Assembly: GCF_007858365.1 (NCBI RefSeq)
Contig: NZ_VFIO01000001.1
Location: forward strand, 310,001 to 374,000
Direction: 5' to 3'
Source of the DNA: Pseudomonas saxonica
GTDB lineage: Bacteria; Pseudomonadota; Gammaproteobacteria; Pseudomonadales; Pseudomonadaceae
Length of the DNA stretch: 64,000 nt
Shown here: positions 34,629 through 44,608 of the stretch, piece after piece
How positions within the stretch are numbered: position 1 is the stretch's first letter
How the letters are laid out: each line of letters begins with the position of its first letter
Made by a program: the position numbers and the translations under genes
The notes under the pieces: generated by a model
What the model was told of the DNA's origin: nothing
The model's input: the letters and a program-made list of their open reading frames with translations, nothing else
Database searches by the model: none

Positions 34629-34761
34629 CGTAGCAGCTGCCGAAGGCTGCGTCCGGCGACGTAGTCGTCGTAAAATCAATACCTGCAATTTGTCAGTTAC
34701 ACCGCACACTCAGGCGTTACGATTGCTTCGCAACCGGACGCAGCCTTCGGCAGCTGCTACG
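34629..34761. repeat. REP doublet (REPIN-type), copy A
   Basis: A perfect 28-base inverted repeat (34629–34656 with 34734–34761), beginning CGTAGCAGCTGCCGAAGG, encloses about 77 bases that include GTAGTCGTCGTAAA. Two related copies are at 40224 and 42844. This is the common Pseudomonas REP/REPIN form, moved by RAYT transposases; none is in the window. Confidence 0.88.
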
Positions 34762-34789
34762 AACAATTCATACAAAGAGATCAACTCAT

Positions 34790-35236
34790 ATGGAATGGAA
34801 ACCCCACATCACCGTCGCAACCGTCGTCGAAGACAATGGTCGCTTTCTCATGGTTGAAGAGTTCAAACGCGACCGCGCAGTCCTCAACCAGCCGGCCGGC
34901 CATCTGGACCCAAATGAAAGCCTGATCGACGCGGCTATCCGCGAAACCCTTGAAGAAACCGGTTACGACGTCGAACTGACCGGCGTGATTGGCATTTATC
35001 TGTACACCGCCCCGAGCAATGGCGTGACGTATCAACGCGTATGTTTTGCGGGCAAAGCCATCAAGCACCACCCCACGTACACCCTGGACACCGGCATTAT
35101 CGGCCCGCTCTGGCTGACTCGCGACGAACTGCTGGAACAACGCGAGCGCTGGCGCAGCGAGCTGACCTTGCAATGCATTGACGATTATTTGAGCGGCAAA
35201 CTGTTCGACCTCTCGTTAATCCGCCCTTCGGTTTAG
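34790..35236 (+). CDS. Nudix hydrolase (NudJ-like)
   Basis: The 148-residue protein has a full Nudix box, GHLDPNESLIDAAIRETLEETGY, with the metal-binding REx2EE core at about residues 37–59. NudJ-type enzymes hydrolyse nucleoside tri- and diphosphates and, in E. coli, thiamine pyrophosphates; substrate here is unproven. The E. coli relative also lies directly upstream of mnmA and hflD, which supports the NudJ assignment. Start ATG at 34790 lies 29 bases after a REP element. Confidence 0.88.
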   Translation: MEWKPHITVATVVEDNGRFLMVEEFKRDRAVLNQPAGHLDPNESLIDAAIRETLEETGYDVELTGVIGIYLYTAPSNGVTYQRVCFAGKAIKHHPTYTLDTGIIGPLWLTRDELLEQRERWRSELTLQCIDDYLSGKLFDLSLIRPSV

Positions 35237-35295
35237 CCTTGAGCGCTCGGGCCTGCTAGAATCGCGTCCTTTTTAAAGACACTCATTGAATCCTT

Positions 35296-36429
35296 ATGCG
35301 TGATCCAGCCTTAGTCGCCCCCGAAAAACAGCGCGTCATCGTCGGCATGTCCGGTGGTGTCGACTCTTCCGTTTCCGCCGTTCTGCTCATGGAGCAGGGC
35401 TACCAGGTGGAAGGCCTGTTCATGAAGAACTGGGAGGAAGACGACGGAACGGATTACTGCACCGCCATGGATGATCTGGCAGACGCCCAGGCCGTCTGCG
35501 ACAAAATTGGCATTAAGCTGCACACCGCCAACTTTGCCGCCGAGTACTGGGACAATGTGTTTGAGCACTTTCTGGCCGAATACAAGGCTGGACGCACGCC
35601 GAACCCGGACATCCTGTGTAACCGCGAAATCAAGTTCAAGGCGTTCCTCGACTACGCCCTGATGCTGGGTGCCGACCTTATTGCCACGGGCCACTATGTG
35701 CGTCGTCGCGACATTGACGGCCGTACAGAGCTGCTCAAAGGCCTTGATCCGAACAAGGATCAGAGCTACTTCCTGCACGCGGTCGGCGGCGAGCAAATTG
35801 CCCGCACCCTGTTCCCGGTTGGCGAACTGGAAAAACCCGAGGTGCGTCAAATCGCCGAAAAACACGGGTTGGCCACCGCCAAGAAGAAAGATTCAACAGG
35901 TATCTGCTTTATTGGCGAACGACGCTTCAGCGACTTCCTCAAGCAGTACTTGCCTGCACAACCGGGCGAGATCAAGACCACCGAAGGTGAAGTCATCGGC
36001 CGCCACCACGGCCTGATGTACCACACCATCGGCCAGCGTCAAGGGCTGGGCATTGGCGGCCTCAAGGACGCCAGCGACGAGCCTTGGTATGTATTGTTTA
36101 AAGACCTGGAAAAAAACGAATTGATCGTAGGTCAAGGCAACGATCATCCGTGGCTGTTCTCACGCGCCCTGCTCGCCTCCGAAATTTTCTGGGTCAACCC
36201 AATCGACCTGAGCAGCCCGCTGCGCCTGACCGCCAAGGTTCGTTATCGCCAAAGCGACCAGCCCTGCACGCTGGAAAAAACCGCAGACGGTTATCGCGCC
36301 ACATTCGATGACCCACAACGTGCCGTTACCCCCGGTCAATCCGTGGTGTTTTACGACGGCGAAGTCTGTCTTGGCGGCGGCGTGATCGAAATCGCTGAAC
36401 CCTGGACCAGCAAAGGCAACCAGGCATGA
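35296..36429 (+). CDS. mnmA: tRNA-specific 2-thiouridylase MnmA
   Basis: The 377-residue enzyme makes the 2-thio group of wobble U34 in tRNA-Lys, -Glu and -Gln, using sulfur relayed from IscS via the Tus system. The PP-loop [12 protein letters not shown] near residue 18, the nucleophile Cys in [11 protein letters not shown] and the second catalytic Cys in [13 protein letters not shown] are all present. Its stop overlaps the hflD start (ATGA). MnmC, acting on the same nucleoside, is at 11.3 kb. Confidence 0.97.
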   Translation: MRDPALVAPEKQRVIVGMSGGVDSSVSAVLLMEQGYQVEGLFMKNWEEDDGTDYCTAMDDLADAQAVCDKIGIKLHTANFAAEYWDNVFEHFLAEYKAGRTPNPDILCNREIKFKAFLDYALMLGADLIATGHYVRRRDIDGRTELLKGLDPNKDQSYFLHAVGGEQIARTLFPVGELEKPEVRQIAEKHGLATAKKKDSTGICFIGERRFSDFLKQYLPAQPGEIKTTEGEVIGRHHGLMYHTIGQRQGLGIGGLKDASDEPWYVLFKDLEKNELIVGQGNDHPWLFSRALLASEIFWVNPIDLSSPLRLTAKVRYRQSDQPCTLEKTADGYRATFDDPQRAVTPGQSVVFYDGEVCLGGGVIEIAEPWTSKGNQA

Positions 36430-37049
36430 ACCCCACCCAAGAGCAGTTGGTAGCCCTGGGCGGGGTTTTCCTCGCTGCCGTGCTGGTCGACAAGATCGCC
36501 AAAACGGGTCAGGTCGGCGAAGCCGAATTGGCCTGCATGCTGGGGACCTTGCTGGTTCGCGACCCCAAGGACACGCTTGAAGTGTTTGGCGGCGACGACA
36601 GCCACCTGCGTGAAGGCTATCGCGCCTTGATCGGCGCCCTTGAGCGCGACCCCAACACCTTGCAACGCGAGCCTTTACGCTACGCACTGTCCATGCTCGG
36701 CCTCGAGCGCCAACTGGCCAAGCGTGATGACATGCTGGAACTGATCGGCAAACGCTTGCCGCAGATTCAGTCTCAGGTCGAACATTTCGGCCCGGCACAC
36801 GAAAACGTGGTGGCCGCGTGTGGCGCGCTGTATCAGGACACGTTAAGCACCTTGCGCCAGCGCATTCAGGTGCATGGAGACATGCGTAATCTGCAACAAC
36901 CGAGCAACGCCTCAAAAATTCGCGCCCTGTTGCTGGCCGGCATCCGCTCGGCACGGCTTTGGCGCCAACTGGGTGGCCATCGCTGGCAGCTGGTGTTCAG
37001 CCGCCGCAAGCTGCTCAAAGAGCTTTACCCGATGCTGCGCGGTCACTGA
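36426..37049 (+). CDS. hflD: High-frequency lysogenization protein HflD homolog
   Basis: The 207-residue, mainly helical protein of the HflD/YcfC family has [18 protein letters not shown], the conserved [12 protein letters not shown] and C-terminal [20 protein letters not shown]. In E. coli HflD binds phage lambda CII at the membrane; its normal role is unclear. The ATGA overlap with mnmA and the mnmA–hflD–purB order are widely conserved. A terminator follows before purB. Confidence 0.93.
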   Translation: MNPTQEQLVALGGVFLAAVLVDKIAKTGQVGEAELACMLGTLLVRDPKDTLEVFGGDDSHLREGYRALIGALERDPNTLQREPLRYALSMLGLERQLAKRDDMLELIGKRLPQIQSQVEHFGPAHENVVAACGALYQDTLSTLRQRIQVHGDMRNLQQPSNASKIRALLLAGIRSARLWRQLGGHRWQLVFSRRKLLKELYPMLRGH

Positions 37050-37092
37050 AACCCGCCAGTAGTCACAGATTTATAAATCGATACGCGTATGA

Positions 37093-38547
<1,455 letters not shown>

Positions 38548-38565
38548 TCGCAGCAACGACCTACT

Positions 38566-38592
38566 AACGCCCGGCCGTGCCGGGCGTTTTTA
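38566..38592 (+). terminator. Rho-independent terminator of purB
   Basis: AACGCCCGG, CCGTG loop region, CCGGGCGTT, then TTTT. Confidence 0.9.
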
Positions 38593-38630
38593 TTCCCGAT
38601 TACAAAGTGCAATTTTTCAATAGGTTACAC

Positions 38631-39797
38631 ATGAATCCTGATACTCCTCTTCAAATACTGGGCGGCATCACTGCACGCGAATTCCTGCGCGACTACTGGC
38701 AGAAGAAACCGTTGCTGATCCGTCAGGCCATTCCTGACTTCGAAAGCCCGATCGATGCCGACGAATTGGCTGGCCTGGCACTTGAAGAAGAAGTCGAGTC
38801 GCGCCTGGTCATCGAGCACGGCGAGCGCCCATGGGAATTGCGCCGCGGCCCGTTTGCAGAAGACGAATTTGGCAAACTGCCAGAGCGCGAATGGACGCTG
38901 CTGGTTCAAGCCGTTGATCAGTTCGTACCCGAAGTGGGTGAGCTGCTGGAAAACTTCCGCTTCTTGCCAAGCTGGCGCATCGACGATGTGATGATCAGCT
39001 ACGCAGCCCCCGGTGGCAGCGTTGGCCCTCACTTCGACAACTACGATGTGTTCTTGCTACAAGGCGCCGGCAAGCGTCACTGGCAGATCGGCCAGATGTG
39101 CGATTCCGAGAGCAAGCTGCTGGCACATGCAGACCTGCGCATTCTGGCTGATTTCCAGGCCACCGACGAGTGGACGCTGGAGCCGGGCGACATGCTCTAC
39201 CTGCCGCCACGTCTGGCTCACTGCGGTGTAGCTGTGGATGAATGCCTGACCTACTCCGTGGGCTTCCGCGCACCGAGCGCAGCTGAAGTACTGACTCACT
39301 TCACCGACTTCCTCAGCCAGTACCTGCCTGATGAAGAACGCTACACCGATGCTGACGCCCAGCCGGTGAGCGACCCGCACCAGATCCAGCATGATGCCCT
39401 TGATCGCCTTAAAGGCTTGCTGGCCGAGCACATGAGCGACGAGCGCATGCTGCTGACATGGTTCGGCCAATTCATGACCGAGCCGCGTTATCCGGAACTC
39501 GTGACAGGGCCTGAACTCGAAGAAGAAGATCTGCTGGGCAGCCTGGAACAGGGCGCAGTCCTGATCCGCAATCCGAGTGCGCGCCTGGCCTGGTCTGAAG
39601 TGGACGACGACCTGCTCTTGTTTGCAAGCGGTCAGAGTCGCCTGCTGCCGGGCAAATTACGCGAACTGCTAAAGATGATTTGCGCGGCTGATGCCCTGCA
39701 CATCGAAAACCTCGAGCCATGGTTGGCCGATGAAGATGGACGCAACCTGCTCTGTGAGCTGGTCAAACAAGGAAGCTTGGGATTCGCTGATGAATAA
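38631..39797 (+). CDS. roxA: Cupin-fold ribosomal oxygenase (RoxA/YcfD-like)
   Basis: The protein of 388 residues has a JmjC-type cupin core. The Fe(II) ligands are seen in GPHFDNYDVF (HxD) and in the later His of PPRLAHCGVAVDE. These 2-oxoglutarate-dependent oxygenases hydroxylate an Arg of ribosomal protein L16 in E. coli. The length (E. coli YcfD is 373) and the C-terminal winged-helix-like extension agree. Start ATG at 38631; translation from further upstream would run through the purB terminator. Its stop overlaps the next gene. Confidence 0.9.
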   Translation: MNPDTPLQILGGITAREFLRDYWQKKPLLIRQAIPDFESPIDADELAGLALEEEVESRLVIEHGERPWELRRGPFAEDEFGKLPEREWTLLVQAVDQFVPEVGELLENFRFLPSWRIDDVMISYAAPGGSVGPHFDNYDVFLLQGAGKRHWQIGQMCDSESKLLAHADLRILADFQATDEWTLEPGDMLYLPPRLAHCGVAVDECLTYSVGFRAPSAAEVLTHFTDFLSQYLPDEERYTDADAQPVSDPHQIQHDALDRLKGLLAEHMSDERMLLTWFGQFMTEPRYPELVTGPELEEEDLLGSLEQGAVLIRNPSARLAWSEVDDDLLLFASGQSRLLPGKLRELLKMICAADALHIENLEPWLADEDGRNLLCELVKQGSLGFADE

Positions 39798-40212
39798 AAT
39801 TCGCGTACGTGTCGCCAATTGGCAAAAGGACATCGCCGACCTTCGACGCATTCGTGAGGCGGTATTTATTAATGAACAACAGGTCCCGCCTGAGCTTGAA
39901 TGGGACTCTGACGACGCTGACGCTGTGCATTTTCTGGCCTATGAGGGCGACTATGCGATTGGCACTGCGCGCTTGCTGCTCGACGGCCATATCGGCCGGG
40001 TATCCGTGCTCAAGGACTGGCGCGGCTTGAAAGTCGGTGATGCGCTGATGAATGCGGCGGTCAGCGAAGCAGAAAAGCGCGGGCTCAAGCAGCAAATGCT
40101 CAGCGCACAAGTGCATGCCTCAGCGTTTTACGAACGACTGGGCTTTAATATCGTCAGCGAAGAATTCCTGGAAGCAGGCATTCCTCATGTTGATATGGTG
40201 CGCGACAGCTAA
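39790..40212 (+). CDS. GNAT-family N-acetyltransferase
   Basis: The 140-residue single-domain GNAT protein has IREAVFINEQQVPPELEWDSDDADAVHF at the N-terminus and the acetyl-CoA loop DWRGLKVGDALMNAA in the middle. The C-terminal motif SAFYERLGFNIVSEEFLEAGIPHVDM follows. The beginning resembles the ElaA/YjcF-like group, whose substrates are mostly unknown. It overlaps the roxA stop by eight bases, so translational coupling to RoxA is likely. A REP doublet follows. Confidence 0.88.
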   Translation: MNKIRVRVANWQKDIADLRRIREAVFINEQQVPPELEWDSDDADAVHFLAYEGDYAIGTARLLLDGHIGRVSVLKDWRGLKVGDALMNAAVSEAEKRGLKQQMLSAQVHASAFYERLGFNIVSEEFLEAGIPHVDMVRDS

Positions 40213-40223
40213 CGTAACCCTCC

Positions 40224-40338
40224 CGTAGCAGTTGCCGAAGGCGACGGCCGATTGCGAAGCGATCGTTAATCCAGCAAATGTGCACACAGGATTTACGACG
40301 GCTTCGCCGCCGAACGCAGCCTGCGGCAGCTGCTACGA
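40224..40338. repeat. REP doublet (REPIN-type), copy B
   Basis: CGTAGCAGTTGCCGAAGG at the left and an inverted partner ending CTGCGGCAGCTGCTACG at the right. It is more diverged than copy A: the stem has mismatches, and the inner part (GATTTACGACGGCTTCGCCG) differs. Confidence 0.85.
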
Positions 40339-40345
40339 ATTAAGC

Positions 40346-40379
40346 AACGCCCTGCCCTCTCTGGATCGCAGGGCGTTTT
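40346..40379 (+). terminator. Rho-independent terminator after the GNAT gene
   Basis: AACGCCCTGC and GCAGGGCGTT flank a 12-base loop, followed by TT. It separates the roxA–GNAT unit from the secretin-like gene. Confidence 0.75.
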
Positions 40380-40431
40380 GCTATCTGGCACACTCCACTC
40401 TGACCTTCCAAGCATTGCGGAGAATACGGAC

Positions 40432-41175
40432 ATGTCCCTACGCACATTCGTCGCCAGTCTGTTGCTGCTGACCAGCAGCATGGCGCTGGCCGACACCCAA
40501 GTCATCACCCTGCAAAACCGTACCAGCACTGACCTTCTGCCCATCGCTCAGGACTTTATCGGCAAGAACGGTAAAGTCAGTGCTTACGGCAATCAATTGA
40601 TCGTCGAGGCGTCCGCCTCAAAAATCAAAAACCTTCAGGACCTGCTGAGCCAACTCGACACACCCGCCAAACGCCTGCTTGTCACCGTCGATACCCGTGA
40701 CAACAACTTGCCCGAAACCAACAGCAGCACCCGCGTCTACAGCACCGCCAGCCGCGATGGAGGGACTCAGCAAATTCAAGTGACTGAAGGCGTTCCCGCG
40801 TTTATTCAGACCGGTCAAAGTGTTCCGCTCACCAGCACCCAGACAGATGGCTATGGCCGCTTGCTGACGCAGACCGAATACCGAGACGTGACCCGCGGCT
40901 TTTATGTCACCGCCACTGTGACGGGCAATACGGTTCACCTGGCGATCAGCGCCCAGCGCGACCGCATGAGCCAGGAGCAGCCCGATGTAGTGAACGTGCA
41001 AAACACCGACACACAGGTCAGCGGACCACTGGGGCAGTGGATCACTGTTGCGGGGATCAATGGCCAGAATCCGACCGCTCAACAAGGTGAAACCCTTACC
41101 TACTCTACTCAAAGCCGTGATGACATGACCGTGCGGGTAAAAGTCGACGCACTTGACCAAAAGGCCCAAAACTGA
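40432..41175 (+). CDS. Exported protein with secretin-N-like domain
   Basis: The 247-residue protein has a signal peptide (MSLRTFVASLLLLTSSMALA, cleavage before DTQV). A domain resembling the secretin N-terminal fold follows (LPIAQDFIGKNGKVSAYGNQ and ASKIKNLQDLLSQLDTPAKRL). The rest is Thr/Gln-rich and beta-like, with YRDVTRGFYVTATVTGNTVHL. There is no beta-barrel secretin gate domain, so it is not a channel itself. The same gene is found beside aceA in other Pseudomonas (from memory). Function is unknown. Its ATG follows GGAGAATACGGAC. Confidence 0.8.
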   Translation: MSLRTFVASLLLLTSSMALADTQVITLQNRTSTDLLPIAQDFIGKNGKVSAYGNQLIVEASASKIKNLQDLLSQLDTPAKRLLVTVDTRDNNLPETNSSTRVYSTASRDGGTQQIQVTEGVPAFIQTGQSVPLTSTQTDGYGRLLTQTEYRDVTRGFYVTATVTGNTVHLAISAQRDRMSQEQPDVVNVQNTDTQVSGPLGQWITVAGINGQNPTAQQGETLTYSTQSRDDMTVRVKVDALDQKAQN

Positions 41176-41200
41176 CTGATGAGTCGAATCAGAGCAAATA

Positions 41201-41226
41201 TGTAGTGCCACGAAAAAAGCACTACA
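41201..41226. promoter_or_regulatory. Candidate RccR-type operator upstream of aceA
   Basis: A perfect inverted repeat, TGTAGTGC–N10–GCACTACA, ends seven bases before the predicted -35 box of aceA. The half-sites TGTAGT and ACTACA match what I recall of sites for RccR, the KDPG-responsive repressor of glyoxylate-shunt genes in Pseudomonas. The binding itself is inferred. Confidence 0.6.
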
Positions 41227-41232
41227 AAGTGT

Positions 41233-41261
41233 TTGACGACGCAAAAATGCAAAGGCATGAT
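41233..41261 (+). promoter_or_regulatory. Predicted sigma-70 promoter of aceA
   Basis: TTGACG, 17-base spacer, CATGAT. It leaves a leader of about 140 bases, in which TCAGAGG (41279–41285) and CCTCTGA (41298–41304) form a perfect seven-base stem. Confidence 0.55.
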
Positions 41262-41409
41262 GGCCCCGCTCCCGCAATTCAGAGGCCTTACACAAGACCT
41301 CTGAAAGCCGTTAGCGAGAAGCCAATCACGCACTTACACAAACAACATTGATGTGTGCCTGGTGGAGCAAAACTTTTCAACCCAGACCTATGCGACGAGG
41401 TTTATCACC

Positions 41410-42735
41410 ATGGCACTGACACGCGAACAGCAAATTGCAGCCCTTGAAAAAGACTGGGCCGAAAATCCACGCTGGAAAGGCGTGACTCGCGATTACTCCG
41501 CTGCTGACGTGGTCCGCCTGCGCGGCTCGGTTCAACCCGAGCACACCTTTGCAAAAATGGGCGCTGACAAGCTGTGGAAACTGGTGACACAGGGCGCACA
41601 CCCGTCCTTCCGTCCCGAGAAAGATTTCGTCAACTGCATGGGCGCCCTGACCGGGGGCCAGGCAGTACAACAGGTTAAAGCCGGCATCCAGGCCATTTAC
41701 CTGTCGGGCTGGCAAGTGGCGGCAGACAACAACTCTGCCGAATCCATGTACCCCGATCAGTCGCTGTACCCGGTGGACTCCGTTCCAACCGTGGTCAAGC
41801 GCATCAACAACTCCTTCCGCCGTGCGGATCAAATTCAGTGGAAAGCCGGTAAAAACCCGGGTGACCAAGGCTATATCGACTACTTCGCACCGATCGTGGC
41901 TGACGCTGAAGCCGGTTTTGGTGGCGTGCTGAACGCTTATGAACTGATGAAAAGCATGATCGAAGCAGGCGCCGCCGGCGTTCACTTCGAAGATCAGCTG
42001 GCTTCGGTCAAGAAATGCGGCCACATGGGCGGCAAGGTATTGGTCCCCACTCAAGAAGCCGTACAAAAGTTGACGGCTGCCCGTCTGGCGGCTGACGTCG
42101 CTGGCACACCGACTATCATTCTGGCCCGCACCGACGCTAACGCAGCTGACCTGCTGACTTCCGATTGCGACCCGTACGACCAGCCGTTCGTTACAGGCGA
42201 GCGCACCAAGGAAGGCTTCTACAAAGTACGCGCCGGCCTGGACCAAGCGATCGCTCGCGGTTTGGCTTACGCTCCGTATGCCGACCTGATCTGGTGCGAA
42301 ACCGCCAAGCCGGACCTGGATGAAGCCCGTCGTTTTGCTGAAGCGATCAAAAAGGAATACCCGGACCAACTGCTGTCTTACAACTGCTCGCCTTCCTTCA
42401 ACTGGAAGAAAAACCTGGACGACGCGACCATCGCCAAGTTCCAGCGCGAACTCTCGGCAATGGGCTACAAGCATCAGTTCATTACCCTCGCTGGCATCCA
42501 CAATATGTGGCACAGCATGTTCAACCTGGCGCACGACTACGCCCGCAACGACATGACCGCCTACGTGAAGCTGCAAGAGCAGGAATTTGCTGACGCCGCC
42601 AAAGGGTACACCTTTGTGGCGCACCAGCAGGAAGTGGGCACCGGCTACTTCGACGACATGACCACCGTCATTCAGGGTGGCTCGTCATCGGTAACCGCAC
42701 TGACCGGCTCTACAGAAGAAGAACAGTTCCACTAA
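41410..42735 (+). CDS. aceA: Isocitrate lyase
   Basis: The 441-residue enzyme splits isocitrate to succinate and glyoxylate, the first step of the glyoxylate shunt. The catalytic loop motif [13 protein letters not shown] is near residue 205, with [10 protein letters not shown] before it and [15 protein letters not shown] later. The length fits the E. coli/P. putida type, not the longer about 530-residue form of P. aeruginosa. The ATG at 41410 starts [16 protein letters not shown], the family consensus. An operator-like repeat and promoter lie upstream, and a strong terminator downstream. Confidence 0.97.
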   Translation: MALTREQQIAALEKDWAENPRWKGVTRDYSAADVVRLRGSVQPEHTFAKMGADKLWKLVTQGAHPSFRPEKDFVNCMGALTGGQAVQQVKAGIQAIYLSGWQVAADNNSAESMYPDQSLYPVDSVPTVVKRINNSFRRADQIQWKAGKNPGDQGYIDYFAPIVADAEAGFGGVLNAYELMKSMIEAGAAGVHFEDQLASVKKCGHMGGKVLVPTQEAVQKLTAARLAADVAGTPTIILARTDANAADLLTSDCDPYDQPFVTGERTKEGFYKVRAGLDQAIARGLAYAPYADLIWCETAKPDLDEARRFAEAIKKEYPDQLLSYNCSPSFNWKKNLDDATIAKFQRELSAMGYKHQFITLAGIHNMWHSMFNLAHDYARNDMTAYVKLQEQEFADAAKGYTFVAHQQEVGTGYFDDMTTVIQGGSSSVTALTGSTEEEQFH

Positions 42736-42792
42736 TAGTGCGAGCACGGCAATTGCCCGGCGTGTAAAGAACAGACGCAATGCCTTGAACAT

Positions 42793-42823
42793 CATGCCCC
42801 GACTGGTTCGGGGCATTTTTTTG
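42793..42823 (+). terminator. Rho-independent terminator of aceA
   Basis: ATGCCCCGA, CTGG loop, TTCGGGGCAT, then a run of seven T. Confidence 0.92.
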
Positions 42824-42843
42824 TCCACAGTTAACCAGTCTCA

Positions 42844-43005
42844 CGTAGCAGCTGCCGTAGGTACGAGGCTGCGTCCGGCGTGATACGGCACCCCGCCGTA
42901 GTCGTCGTAAATTTTGCGAGTCAGATTTGACCAATACACCAGAGCGTCTGATCTTAAGGCGGCTTCGCCGCCTAACGCAGCCTCGTTCCTACGGCAGCTG
43001 CTACG
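42844..43005. repeat. REP doublet (REPIN-type), copy C
   Basis: The left arm starts CGTAGCAGCTGCCGTAGG and the right arm ends CCTACGGCAGCTGCTACG. Both carry an extra TACGAG or CTCGT segment relative to copy A, changed in a compensating way that keeps the stem paired. The inner GTAGTCGTCGTAAAT is shared with copy A. Confidence 0.88.
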
Positions 43006-43434
43006 AGTCCAGAGCACCTCTTTCCAACAAAACACTGACCCAGGTCCATACCTCAATCGCCTGAACAGGTTAAAAAGCCAAGTTCCAAACTTGCTAACTG
43101 CGCTTATATAAGCCAAGTTCTAGACACCTGCGACATAGCGACACAATAGACGGCTACTTAAACGATATTAATTATCATTACGAGTTGCTTTTGTTGGATA
43201 CCTGGCTGCCGAAATACAATCATTGAAATACGCTGGAACGCCCGTGCCACAAGGCCTGCATCGACATTACCGAGTGTTCTACAACTAAAGGACTGAATTA
43301 ATTCATCATAGAAAATTTACTTGCTGGGTGTTTAGCCATAAAATCCCGCCCATCAATTGCGCTGCGACATTTCGTCACTGCTTTATTACCTTTTCAAGCT
43401 CAGAGACGCGTGTTCTCTGTTAAGGATTTCCAGC
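43006..43434. promoter_or_regulatory. nuo operon upstream region with Fur-box-like site
   Basis: No gene is seen. GATATTAATTATCATTACG at 43164–43182 matches the 19-base Fur consensus at 14 positions by eye, with the right half nearly intact. If used, it would tie complex I synthesis to iron supply. The site stands about 250 bases before nuoA, and its relation to the transcription start is unknown. Confidence 0.4.
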
Positions 43435-43848
43435 ATGCCCGAAGCGACAGGACTCATAGCCCACAACTGGGGCTTTGCCATTTTCCTTCTCGGCGTTGTC
43501 GGCCTTTGTGCCTTCATGCTCGGCGTGTCCAGCCTCCTTGGGTCAAAAGCCTGGGGTCGCAGCAAAAATGAACCGTTTGAATCCGGCATGCTGCCCACCG
43601 GTGGCGCCCGCTTACGGCTCTCAGCCAAATTCTATCTGGTCGCGATGCTGTTCGTGATCTTCGATATCGAAGCCCTCTTTCTCTTTGCATGGTCTGTGTC
43701 TGTACGCGAAAGCGGCTGGACCGGATTCGTCGAAGCTCTCGTTTTCATAGCAATTCTGTTGGCAGGCCTTGTCTACCTATTTCGGGTGGGTGCTCTTGAT
43801 TGGGCACCGGAAGCTCGTCGTAAGCGGCAGGCCAAGCTGAAACAATGA
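43435..43848 (+). CDS. nuoA: NADH-quinone oxidoreductase subunit A
   Basis: This 137-residue membrane subunit of complex I has three transmembrane helices and the conserved loop [19 protein letters not shown], which lies near the quinone cavity. [19 protein letters not shown] is the second helix, with its conserved acidic residues. The start at 43435 follows TAAGGA; a longer upstream extension is not supported. It opens the nuoA–N operon, which moves electrons from NADH to ubiquinone and pumps protons. Confidence 0.96.
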   Translation: MPEATGLIAHNWGFAIFLLGVVGLCAFMLGVSSLLGSKAWGRSKNEPFESGMLPTGGARLRLSAKFYLVAMLFVIFDIEALFLFAWSVSVRESGWTGFVEALVFIAILLAGLVYLFRVGALDWAPEARRKRQAKLKQ

Positions 43849-43858
43849 GGCTTTGGCA

Positions 43859-44533
43859 ATGCAATACGAACTTACCAGGATCGACCCGGACGCTCCTAAC
43901 GAGCAGTATCCGATCGGCACACGGGAAACCGTTGCTGATCCGTTAGAAGATCAAGTCCACAAAAACATTTTCATGGGCAAGCTGGAAGACGTGCTGAACG
44001 GCACGGTCAACTGGGGACGTAAAAACTCCCTGTGGCCGTACAACTTCGGCCTGTCATGCTGCTACGTGGAAATGACCACCGCCTTCACAGCCCCCCATGA
44101 CATCGCACGCTTCGGCGCCGAAGTGATCCGGGCATCGCCGCGTCAGGCGGATTTCATGGTGATCGCCGGTACCTGCTTCATCAAGATGGCGCCGATCATT
44201 CAGCGTCTCTATGAGCAAATGCTTGAACCTAAATGGGTCATCTCCATGGGTTCGTGCGCCAACTCCGGTGGCATGTACGACATCTACTCCGTGGTTCAAG
44301 GGGTCGACAAGTTCCTGCCCGTGGACGTTTACGTACCCGGCTGCCCGCCCCGCCCAGAGGCTTTTCTGCAAGGCTTGATGCTGTTGCAAGAGTCAATTGG
44401 CCAGGAGCGTCGCCCACTTTCCTGGGTCGTTGGTGAACAAGGCGTTTACCGCGCCGAGATGCCATCGCAAAAGGAACAGCGCCGCGAACAGCGTATCCAG
44501 GTGACCAACCTGCGCAGCCCCGACGAAGTCTGA
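43859..44533 (+). CDS. nuoB: NADH-quinone oxidoreductase subunit B
   Basis: The 224-residue peripheral-arm subunit carries the terminal [4Fe-4S] cluster N2, next to the quinone. The ligands are visible as the adjacent pair in LSCCYVEM, the Cys in GTCFIKMAP and the Cys in PGCPPRPEA. The ATG at 43859 lies 10 bases after nuoA; an in-frame TTG two codons earlier is less likely. The C-terminus is charged (KEQRREQR). Confidence 0.96.
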   Translation: MQYELTRIDPDAPNEQYPIGTRETVADPLEDQVHKNIFMGKLEDVLNGTVNWGRKNSLWPYNFGLSCCYVEMTTAFTAPHDIARFGAEVIRASPRQADFMVIAGTCFIKMAPIIQRLYEQMLEPKWVISMGSCANSGGMYDIYSVVQGVDKFLPVDVYVPGCPPRPEAFLQGLMLLQESIGQERRPLSWVVGEQGVYRAEMPSQKEQRREQRIQVTNLRSPDEV

Positions 44534-44608
44534 CCCAGAGCCGTTTCTAAGCAATAGAACGAATCACTGGCTTCATTCTTTACGTTGAACGAAAGCGATA
44601 AAAAAACC

